A program made the position numbers and the translations under genes. From positions 1-9,869 of the forward strand of contig CANGAY010000012.1 in NCBI GenBank assembly GCA_947451735.1: a stretch of DNA of 9,869 bases, read 5' to 3'. Within the stretch, counting starts at the first letter, position 1. The number at the start of each line of letters is the position of its first letter. A model generated the notes under the pieces. That model had not been told where the DNA came from, made no database searches, and worked only from the letters and a program-made list of their open reading frames with translations. Origin of the DNA: Actinomycetota bacterium (GTDB lineage Bacteria; Actinomycetota; Thermoleophilia; Miltoncostaeales; Miltoncostaeaceae). This document shows, piece by piece, positions 1-8,003 of the stretch.

Positions 1-2
1 GC

Positions 3-386
3 GCCGGCAAGACGGCGGGCACCACCGCGGTGGCGGCCACCGGTGGGCAGCAGGCCAGCGAGGTGAGCGGCCGCGCGGTGCTGGCCGACTACGAGGACAA
101 CGGCCAGATTGACGGCTGCTACACCATGGCCCAGTACGAGGATGCGCTCAAGCTCATCCGCCCCGACCAGCAGCAGTACGGTGCGGCGGTGGACGTGATC
201 CGCCAGGCCGAGCTCACCAACCTGCGCCGCCCGGGCGCCGCGTGCGCCAACGCCAGCAGCGCCTCCACGGTGGCCGTGCAGGACGACTCCGGCCTGCCCA
301 CGGCCGTGTGGATCATCATCGTGCTGGCCGGCCTCGCCATCATCGGCGCGGTCGCCTGGCTCATCTTCGGCCGGCGAGGGGAATAG
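3..386 (+). CDS. 5'-partial protein with C-terminal membrane anchor, function unknown
   Basis: The frame is open to the left edge with no stop, so the true start probably lies outside the window. A GTG at 30 is the first internal start candidate and would give 118 aa; numbering here uses it. The visible part has an Ala/Gly/Thr-rich beginning, a polar, presumably extracytoplasmic region with two cysteines, and one hydrophobic segment at residues 93-113 followed by the positively charged tail GRRGE. This is the layout of an exported protein anchored by its C terminus. The central stretch around DNGQIDGCYTMAQYEDAL resembles, from memory, a short conserved region in secreted proteins of Thermoleophilia-type actinobacteria, but I cannot name a family. 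The stop lies 4 bases before the signal peptidase start, so the two are probably cotranscribed. No function is assigned. The reading frame is well supported by codon bias and by the clean membrane segment. Confidence 0.72.
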   Translation, partial: AGKTAGTTAVAATGGQQASEVSGRAVLADYEDNGQIDGCYTMAQYEDALKLIRPDQQQYGAAVDVIRQAELTNLRRPGAACANASSASTVAVQDDSGLPTAVWIIIVLAGLAIIGAVAWLIFGRRGE

Positions 387-390
387 CCAC

Positions 391-1110
391 ATGCGCAAGC
401 TGGTGAAGGACCTGATCCTTCCCGTCGTGGTGGCCATCACCCTGGCGTTCGTCATCCAGGCGTCGCTGGCCAAGCCCTACGAGATTCCCACCAACTCGAT
501 GTTCCCGGCCATCCAGGGCGCCAACTCCACTGGCGACCGGGCACCCGACCGCGTCATCGCCAACCGGGTCATCTACAAGCTGCGCGACATCTCGCGCGGC
601 GACATCGTGGTGTTCGACCCCACCAAGGGCGCCCGCGCCGCCTGCAGCGAGCCCGGCGACGTGCCATTCGTCAAGCGGGTCATCGGCCTGCCCGGCGACG
701 AGGTGAGCGTGCGCAAGGTGAAGGTGTCGGCATCGAGCCCGTACCCCGAACTTCGCCCGGGTGGCGCCGCCGCCGTGCAGCGCACCGCCACGCCCAACTC
801 CTTCGGCCCCGACGGCGTCACCGAGCGTCAGCTGCAGGAGGGCGACACCACGTACGTGACCTTCGTGAAGAAGGCCGGCGACACCGTGGCCACGCCGTTC
901 ATCGTGCCCGACGCCCTCACGCCCGACTACGAGAAGACGTTCCCCGCGGTGCCTGACGGCAACATCCTCGTGCTGGGCGATAACCGCCCCGGATCGTGCG
1001 ACGCGCACGTGTGGGTGGAGCGCGGCGCGGCGTTCACCCCGCAGGACAACGTGATCGGGCAGGCGGAGCTCATCTACTGGCCCATCTCGCGCCTGCAGTT
1101 CCTGGGCTAG
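391..1110 (+). CDS. lepB: Type I signal peptidase (leader peptidase), S26 family
   Basis: This membrane serine protease removes signal peptides from exported preproteins at the outer face of the cytoplasmic membrane. The 239-aa product has one N-terminal membrane segment (about residues 8-27), then the box B motif IPTNSMFP with nucleophile Ser36. Box D, FVKRVIGLPGD, holds the general-base Lys95, and box E is GDNRPGSCDAH at 196-206. Residues about 104-190 form the variable beta-rich insertion. The Ser-Lys dyad is intact. Box E departs from the usual GDNRxxSxDSR: the last Ser-Arg is replaced by Ala205-His206. Cys85 and Cys203 lie close to boxes D and E and could form a disulfide (inference). 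The ATG at 391 is preceded by a G-rich Shine-Dalgarno-like run (AGGGG, 376-380) and follows the upstream stop by 4 bases. Length and motif order are typical of actinobacterial LepB. Confidence 0.96.
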   Translation: MRKLVKDLILPVVVAITLAFVIQASLAKPYEIPTNSMFPAIQGANSTGDRAPDRVIANRVIYKLRDISRGDIVVFDPTKGARAACSEPGDVPFVKRVIGLPGDEVSVRKVKVSASSPYPELRPGGAAAVQRTATPNSFGPDGVTERQLQEGDTTYVTFVKKAGDTVATPFIVPDALTPDYEKTFPAVPDGNILVLGDNRPGSCDAHVWVERGAAFTPQDNVIGQAELIYWPISRLQFLG

Positions 1111-1256
1111 CGCACGCTGTTACAACGGGCGCTCTGAGCTGCCCGACTGCCGGTCACATCGCATGAAATGGGCAGGGTCGTGCACGCCGGAGCGCACGGA
1201 AAACACGTGCAATGGCCGATTATCGCTCCGAGCGGGCACTTCGCAACAAAATGAAC

Positions 1257-1285
1257 TTGCGGGCCTGATACACCGGATGTAGTGT
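1257..1285 (+). promoter_or_regulatory. Candidate promoter for nrdR-nrdJ
   Basis: A -35-like TTGCGG (1257-1262) lies 17 bp ahead of a -10-like TAGTGT (1280-1285), which fits the TANNNT actinobacterial pattern. Transcription would start near 1292, leaving a leader of about 34 bases before the GTG at 1326. The -10 overlaps the first NrdR-box-like site, a sensible position for repression. The -35 match is modest, so this is a prediction by eye. Confidence 0.38.
1270..1285 (+). promoter_or_regulatory. NrdR box 1 (putative repressor site)
   Basis: The 16-mer ACACCGGATGTAGTGT matches the published NrdR-box consensus acaCwAtATaTwGtgt at 12 of 16 positions, including both ACAC/GTGT ends, which form a perfect inverted repeat. 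It overlaps the candidate -10 element of the nrdR-nrdJ promoter. A second site lies about three helical turns downstream, the tandem arrangement typical of NrdR operators. Confidence 0.62.
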
Positions 1286-1302
1286 GCCGCCCCATGTCGC
1301 TC

Positions 1303-1318
1303 ACCCCATACCTAGTGG
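1303..1318 (+). promoter_or_regulatory. NrdR box 2 (putative repressor site)
   Basis: The 16-mer ACCCCATACCTAGTGG matches the NrdR consensus at 11 of 16 positions, including the C at position 4, A-T-A at 6-8, T-A-G-T-G at 11-15. It is weaker and less palindromic than box 1. Centre-to-centre spacing to box 1 is 33 bp, close to three turns, so two NrdR oligomers would sit on the same DNA face. It ends 7 bases before the nrdR start codon. Confidence 0.52.
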
Positions 1319-1325
1319 TTGCCCT

Positions 1326-1962
1326 GTGATCTGCCCATTCTGTGAGGGATCAGAGCACCGTGTCATGGAATCTCGTGTTCCTGACACCAAGGACGCCATC
1401 AGGCGCAGGCGTGAGTGCCAGACATGTGGCAGGCGTTTCACCACGTACGAGCGGGTGGAGGAGATGCCGCTCATCGTGATCAAGAGCAATGGCGACCGTG
1501 AGTCGTTCGATCGCGAGAAGCTTCTCTCCGGATTGCAGCGTGCGTGCCACAAGCGTTCCGTCCCCACCGCCCACCTCGAGACCGCCGTGCGCGACATCGA
1601 GGTGAGCCTGAGGAACCGCTTGAAGCAGGAGGTGTCGAGCAATGCCATTGGCGAGCTCGCCCTTCGCCGGCTCAAGGATGTCGACACGGTCGCCTATGTG
1701 CGATTCGCATCCGTGTACCGGCAGTTTGAGGACACCGACGAGTTCGCGGACGAGCTGCACAGGCTCGAGCGCGAGCCCCCGCTCCCCCGGGGCCAGCGTC
1801 CGCTGGACGACCACATGTTCGAACTCCTTACCGAGCCCAGTCCGGCAGCCCGCCCCGCGCGGCGTCGGCTCCGCGCCCTGGCGGGCGGGCTTGGCATTGA
1901 AGACGCAGTGACCACCGAGAACGAGAACGAGAACAGCAGCACCGGAGCCGAGGAGGCACGAG

Positions 1963-1973
<11 letters not shown>
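1326..1973 (+). CDS. nrdR: Transcriptional repressor NrdR, with long C-terminal extension
   Basis: NrdR is a Zn-ribbon/ATP-cone repressor of ribonucleotide reductase genes that responds to ATP/dATP. With the GTG at 1326 the protein starts (M)ICPFCEG, the near-invariant NrdR beginning. An in-frame GTG at 1284 would add 14 residues and put both the -10 tail and box 2 inside the gene, so I reject it. The Zn ribbon uses Cys3, Cys6, Cys31 and Cys34, followed by GRRFTTYER (35-43). The ATP-cone runs from about residue 48 (PLIVIKSNGDRESFDREKL) to about 140. The usual NrdR ends near 150 aa; this one has 215 aa. The extra part, about 148-215, is Pro/Arg-rich and then acidic, with an ENENEN run. The stop lies inside nrdJ (11-base overlap), indicating one operon and translational coupling. 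Two NrdR-box-like sites upstream suggest autoregulation. No good Shine-Dalgarno precedes the GTG. Confidence 0.96.
1917..1934 (+). repeat. Hexanucleotide repeat (GAGAAC)x3 within nrdR
   Basis: Three perfect in-frame copies of GAGAAC encode Glu-Asn three times in the C-terminal extension of NrdR. Changes in copy number would keep the frame and only lengthen or shorten the tail. Confidence 0.85.
1952..1956 (+). promoter_or_regulatory. Shine-Dalgarno for nrdJ
   Basis: GGAGG sits 6 bases before the ATG at 1963, inside the end of nrdR. It fixes the nrdJ start and supports independent or coupled initiation despite the 11-base overlap. Confidence 0.8.
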
Positions 1974-4812
<2,839 letters not shown>

Positions 4813-4839
4813 TCAGCCACGTTGTGCGGAAAGCGTTTC

Positions 4840-4872
4840 AGGGAGGGGCCCTTCTGGGCCCCTCCCTCGTTT
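4840..4872 (+). terminator. Rho-independent terminator of the nrdR-nrdJ operon
   Basis: A perfect 11-bp stem GGGAGGGGCCC (4841-4851) / GGGCCCCTCCC (4856-4866) has the loop TTCT. It extends to 12 bp with the A4840-T4867 pair, and a short T-rich run (TCGTTT) follows. It begins 28 bases after the nrdJ stop. The T tract is short, as is common in G+C-rich genomes. Confidence 0.85.
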
Positions 4873-5066
4873 GGCCCTGAATTCGCTCAGTCCCCCTCGA
4901 CGCTTGCAAATGCCACGGGCGATCTCGCCAGCCGGGTTTGTAGAGTCGGCGACATCACCAAGTGCGATCACCCCCGTTGAACGCGTCACACCACCTGTCA
5001 ACTGGGCACACAGACGAGGCCCTCCGCATGCACCAGCGTCCCCGAACCCGTATCCCCAGGTCGCAT
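4873..5066. other. Intergenic region between terminator and repeat-protein gene
   Basis: This stretch must hold the promoter of the repeat-protein gene. Weak candidates are a -10-like TAGAGT at 4941-4946 and a -35-like TTGAAC at 4977-4982. Neither has a convincing partner at normal spacing. The frame of the downstream gene is open back to a GTG at 4962, but the residues encoded there do not look like a signal peptide, so I treat it as untranslated. No RNA gene or repeat was seen. Confidence 0.4.
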
Positions 5067-6425
5067 ATGCGAAACGCCCTCCTTGCCCTGATCGCTCTTT
5101 CAGGCACGGCCGCTGTCGCATCTGCGGCAACTGCACCCACTACTTCATGGGTGCGTACATCAACGGCCACCGGAAGCAGTTACACACAGGCCTACGGCGT
5201 CAGCGCACTCCCTGATGGCAGCGCTGTTGTGAGCGGATACTTCTCTGGATCCCAAGTCGACTTCGGCGACGGCACACCGCGCACCTCGGCAAATAGTGGT
5301 AACAGCTACTCCGCCTTCACTGAGGGCCTGTCGGCAGATGGATCGGTGCGCTGGGTGCGTACCTCAACCGCCCCCGGAGGCAGTGAAGCAGTGGCCTACG
5401 GCGTCAGCGCACTGCCTGACGGCACGTCTGTGGTGAGCGGATACTTCCAGGGCTCCCAAGTCGACTTCGGCGACGGCACACCGCGCACCTCGGCAAACAG
5501 TGGCAACAGCGACTCCAGCTTCACCGAGGGTCTTTCGGCAGATGGATCGGTGCGCTGGGTTCGTACCCCAACCGCCACCGGAAGCAGTTACACACAGGCC
5601 AATGGCGTCAGCGCGCTCCCTGATGGCAGCGCTGTTGTGAGCGGATACTTCCTGGGCTCCCAAGTCAACTTCGGCGATGGCACACTGCGCACCTCGGCAA
5701 ATAGTGGTAACAGCGACTCCGCTTTCACGCAGAAGTTCCTTGCCACCCCCACGCCGCCAGAGGCTCCTGTTGCAACTGCCGGTGACGGATCGGCCACCGT
5801 GAGCATCACGCCGGTTTCGGGGGGATCGGTCACCTCCTACGCCGTTCGCGCGAGCACAGGGGCCGGCACCTGCACGGTCACTGCTCCTTCAACCAGCTGC
5901 ACGGTGTCCGGCCTCACCAACGGCACCAGCTACACCTTCACCGCCACCGGGACCAATGCGACAGGCACCTCTGATCCGTCTGCGGCGTCAAATGCGGTGG
6001 TGCCCACTGCGCCCTCGTCGCCATCGACTCCTGCGACCCCAGCAGATGGAACAACCAGCAAGCCCTCAACGCAGGGGCAGTCGAGCACTCCGGCTGTGCT
6101 TCGAACGGCCCCGCCTTCCCAGCAGCGAGGCACGGTGACCACCACGGGCGTGGTGCCCGACGGCGCAACACGCGTGGTGCAGATCGCAACCGGTGGCAAC
6201 TCGCAGATGGCCCAGATGGCCTTTGGCGCACACGCCACCGCGCGCATCACCACCACCTGCAAGATCACCACCAAGGGCACAACGCGCACCTACACGTGCA
6301 AGGCCCGCCTTGGCGCCGGCACGTGGACACTCACCACCCAGGCGAAGGCCGGAGCAACGGTGATCGCCCAGTCGGTGAAGCATGTGCGGGTAAGGGCTGC
6401 CAAGCGCACGGCGGTGACGGGCTAG
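5067..6425 (+). CDS. Secreted repeat protein: three SBBP-like repeats plus fibronectin type III domain
   Basis: The product (452 aa from the ATG at 5067) starts with a clear signal peptide, MRNALLALIALSGTAAVASA, with likely cleavage after residue 20 (ASA). Three 68-residue repeats follow at 28-95, 96-163 and 164 to about 224, each running from WVRT through GVSALPDG, VVSGYF, GSQV(D/N)FGDG and TSANSGN to FTEGLSADGSVR. They resemble SBBP/beta-propeller-type repeats, in which each unit is a few beta strands. A fibronectin type III domain covers about 231-313, ending in GLTNGTSYTFTATGTN-type strands. A Ser/Thr/Pro-rich linker (about 314-350) leads to a beta-rich C-terminal region with a close cysteine pair. 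No LPXTG motif or membrane anchor is seen, so it is probably released or loosely wall-bound. Its role is unknown; binding or adhesion is only a guess. The ATG at 5028 (465 aa) is an alternative start. A weak AGG precedes the ATG at 5067. Codon choice looks less G+C-biased than in the neighbours. Confidence 0.86.
   Translation: MRNALLALIALSGTAAVASAATAPTTSWVRTSTATGSSYTQAYGVSALPDGSAVVSGYFSGSQVDFGDGTPRTSANSGNSYSAFTEGLSADGSVRWVRTSTAPGGSEAVAYGVSALPDGTSVVSGYFQGSQVDFGDGTPRTSANSGNSDSSFTEGLSADGSVRWVRTPTATGSSYTQANGVSALPDGSAVVSGYFLGSQVNFGDGTLRTSANSGNSDSAFTQKFLATPTPPEAPVATAGDGSATVSITPVSGGSVTSYAVRASTGAGTCTVTAPSTSCTVSGLTNGTSYTFTATGTNATGTSDPSAASNAVVPTAPSSPSTPATPADGTTSKPSTQGQSSTPAVLRTAPPSQQRGTVTTTGVVPDGATRVVQIATGGNSQMAQMAFGAHATARITTTCKITTKGTTRTYTCKARLGAGTWTLTTQAKAGATVIAQSVKHVRVRAAKRTAVTG
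5148..5738 (+). repeat. Three tandem 204-bp in-frame repeats
   Basis: Units begin at the TGG codons at 5148, 5352 and 5556, with an exact 204-bp period and no indels. The third is cut short near 5738, where similarity stops at QKF in place of EGL. Long stretches are identical between units, for example GGAAGCAGTTACACACAGGC in units 1 and 3. Such repeats can change copy number by recombination in multiples of 68 codons. Confidence 0.95.
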
Positions 6426-6514
6426 CTGTGGTGCCGCCAGATCTGCCGAACGAGGTCGAACACCTGAGACGTCACCGCTGACAAGTCGAGGGTGTGCGAG
6501 GAGTGGCAGGCACG

Positions 6515-6528
6515 TACCCTCACCGGCA
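6515..6528 (+). promoter_or_regulatory. -10 element for a possible leaderless transcript
   Basis: TACCCT (6515-6520, TANNNT pattern) ends 7 bases before the ATG at 6528, the spacing expected if transcription starts at the A of the start codon. No Shine-Dalgarno lies just before this ATG, which fits a leaderless mRNA. No good -35 was seen. Confidence 0.4.
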
Positions 6529-6965
6529 TGAGCGACATGAGCATCTTGATCCAGGTTCGCGCCCGCCACGATGACGGGGGTCAGGCCCTCATCGAGCGCC
6601 TGCGGGCGTCGCTTCCGCCGGATATGAAGCGCGTGACCGGTTCGCTTCCCGATCGTCGCGAGGCGCCGCGATTCGAGAACGCGCTGCTCATGAAGTTCAG
6701 GGCTCCCGCCACCAACGCCAAGCAGACCCGCGAGATCGCCATCGACTACTTCCGGGCCGACCCCCGCCAGATGTCGGTGAACTACGCCGCGTTCACGCCT
6801 GCCACCGGCACCTTCGAGGTCACCACGTACTCGCCCGATGGTCCCCCGGAAGATGTCGTGCTGCTGCGGGGTGATCGTGACGACCTCGCCTGGTGGGACA
6901 TGATCGCGTCCACCACCGACTCGAGCGTCGCGCGGCACCTGATGGGGGACCGGCCCGAGGGGTAG
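6528..6965 (+). CDS. Hypothetical protein, 145 aa
   Basis: I do not recognise a family. The predicted protein is soluble, with no signal peptide or membrane segment. It starts MSDMSILIQVRARHDDGG, then an amphipathic helix-like stretch (QALIERLRASL). A later beta-rich part contains NYAAFTPATGTFEVTTYSPD, and the acidic end includes DLAWWDMIAS. The pattern of short strands and helices might suit a small alpha/beta fold. Codon bias is that of a real gene, and the opposite strand here is only an antisense shadow. The ATG at 6528 is preferred over a GTG at 6492 because of the -10-like TACCCT 7 bases upstream; the ATG at 6537 is also possible. The gene lies about 100 bases after the repeat-protein gene and 75 bases before the methyltransferase, with no evident functional link to either. 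Confidence 0.65.
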   Translation: MSDMSILIQVRARHDDGGQALIERLRASLPPDMKRVTGSLPDRREAPRFENALLMKFRAPATNAKQTREIAIDYFRADPRQMSVNYAAFTPATGTFEVTTYSPDGPPEDVVLLRGDRDDLAWWDMIASTTDSSVARHLMGDRPEG

Positions 6966-7026
6966 CCAGAGTGCGAGAACCTCGCGAATCGGTGCCGCCT
7001 GGGCATCGCCGCCGCCCGGGCCCCGA

Positions 7027-7041
7027 TACCGTCGTTGCTGG
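7027..7041 (+). promoter_or_regulatory. -10 element for a possible leaderless methyltransferase transcript
   Basis: TACCGT (7027-7032, TANNNT) ends 8 bases before the GTG at 7041, and no Shine-Dalgarno is present. The arrangement mirrors that upstream of the 6528 gene, which strengthens both. A TTG at 7035 is the alternative start and would fall between the -10 and the expected transcription start. Confidence 0.4.
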
Positions 7042-7883
7042 TGGCCACTGACGACCAGATCCGGGAGTCGCAACGCGCCGCGTGGACGCAGCTGTCGTCC
7101 GGGTGGCGCAAGTGGGAGCTGGCCATCATGCAGCAACTCGGCCCGGTCGCCGAGTCGATGATCGAGCAGATGGGCGGGGGCGACGGCACCCGGCATCTCG
7201 ACATCGCCTCGGGCACCGGTGAGCCCGGACTCACGTTCGCCCGCCGCTGGCCGGGGAGTCAGGTGGTGCTCACCGACCTGGTGCCCGAGATGCTCGACAT
7301 CGCCACCCAGCGGGCACAGGTCGATGGCCTCACCAACGTCGAGGCGGTCGTCTGCAGCGCCGATGCCCTGCCGTTCGATGACGATTCGTTCGACACCATC
7401 TCGGTGCGCTTCGGCTACATGTTCTTCCCCGATCCGGCCAGGGCCACTGCCGAACTGCGGCGCGTGATTTCGCCGGGCGGCCGCCTGTGCGCGGCGGTGT
7501 GGACGCGGCCTGACGAGAACCCATGGATCACCGTGATCATGGACGCCATCAGCGCCGAGGTGCCGACCCCACCGCCCGCACCCGACGCACCCGGCATCTT
7601 CCGCTTCGCCGAGCCCGGATCGGTTGGCGCGCTCTTCCACCAGGCGGCCCTTGGCGACATCTCCGAGTGGGATGTCGGGGTGCAGTTGGTGGCGCCGTCT
7701 CCCGAGCAGTACTGGCAGATGATGGGCGAGCACGTGTCGCCGGCGGCCGTGGCGCTGGCCGGCATGGACGAGGCCGCCCGGCAGCGCGTACGCGCACGCA
7801 CCATCGCCGGCCTTCAGGCCTTCGATGGCAGCGGCGCCGTGCGTGTACCCGGTGTCGCGCGCTGCATCGTGGCCACCAAGTAG
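7041..7883 (+). CDS. Class I SAM-dependent methyltransferase (UbiE/Methyltransf_11-like)
   Basis: The predicted 280-aa cytoplasmic enzyme transfers a methyl group from S-adenosylmethionine to an unknown acceptor. The Rossmann-fold motifs are clear: motif I HLDIASGTGEPG (52-63); acidic Asp79 at the end of strand 2 in VVLTDLVPEML, for the ribose hydroxyls; Asp108 in SADALPFDDDSFD (motif II); and the post-motif RVISPGGRL (142-150). The N-terminal helix region (REAQRAAW-like, here RESQRAAWTQLSSGWRKWE) is common in a family of actinobacterial UbiE-like methyltransferases. The last 110 residues would form the substrate cap and differ from true menaquinone methyltransferases, so a quinone substrate should not be assumed. 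GTG at 7041 is chosen over TTG at 7035 because of the -10-like site 8 bases upstream. The gene stands alone between unrelated neighbours. Confidence 0.92.
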   Translation: MATDDQIRESQRAAWTQLSSGWRKWELAIMQQLGPVAESMIEQMGGGDGTRHLDIASGTGEPGLTFARRWPGSQVVLTDLVPEMLDIATQRAQVDGLTNVEAVVCSADALPFDDDSFDTISVRFGYMFFPDPARATAELRRVISPGGRLCAAVWTRPDENPWITVIMDAISAEVPTPPPAPDAPGIFRFAEPGSVGALFHQAALGDISEWDVGVQLVAPSPEQYWQMMGEHVSPAAVALAGMDEAARQRVRARTIAGLQAFDGSGAVRVPGVARCIVATK

Positions 7884-7951
7884 CCCACCGCGCCTCGTCG
7901 GGCCCACGGTGAGGACGACGGATCACGGCCGTGCACCGCTCGCCCCGGGAA

Positions 7952-7957
7952 TATCCT
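7952..7957 (+). promoter_or_regulatory. Candidate -10 element for nei2
   Basis: TATCCT fits the TANNNT pattern and lies 46 bases before the nei2 start, leaving a leader of about 40 bases that contains the Shine-Dalgarno AGGGG (7993-7997). No convincing -35 was seen. Confidence 0.3.
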
Positions 7958-8003
7958 CGGCCCGCCGTGGAATGCCGTCGATCATCAACGCACAGGGGCT
8001 GAG

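Noticed and set aside
1126..1145. Inverted repeat CGGGC...GCCCG after lepB
   Set aside because: The arms are 5 bp with a large loop and no T-run; this is expected by chance in G+C-rich sequence.
1284..1325. Longer nrdR start at GTG 1284
   Set aside because: The added residues precede the conserved NrdR beginning (M)ICPFC, and the extension would cover NrdR box 2 and the expected transcription start.
1111..1325. A B12 riboswitch ahead of the B12-dependent reductase operon
   Set aside because: I looked for the conserved B12-box core (GCCACTG) and a long structured leader. Neither is present, and the leader appears to be only about 34 bases.
4962..5066. Longer start (GTG 4962) for the repeat protein
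   Set aside because: The extra residues are polar and would precede an otherwise perfect signal peptide starting at 5067 (or 5028).
5148..5738. CRISPR-like array
   Set aside because: The repeats are 204 bp, directly adjacent, in frame and coding. There are no short repeats separated by unique spacers.
6973..6985. Small hairpin GCGAG-AAC-CTCGC after the 145-aa gene
   Set aside because: The stem is only 5 bp and no T-run follows, so it is not convincing as a terminator.
6066..7907. A 613-codon open frame on the - strand spanning three + strand genes
   Set aside because: It covers the ends and whole lengths of recognisable or well-biased + strand genes. Its composition (Arg/Gly/His-rich) is typical of antisense frames in G+C-rich DNA, with no domain visible.
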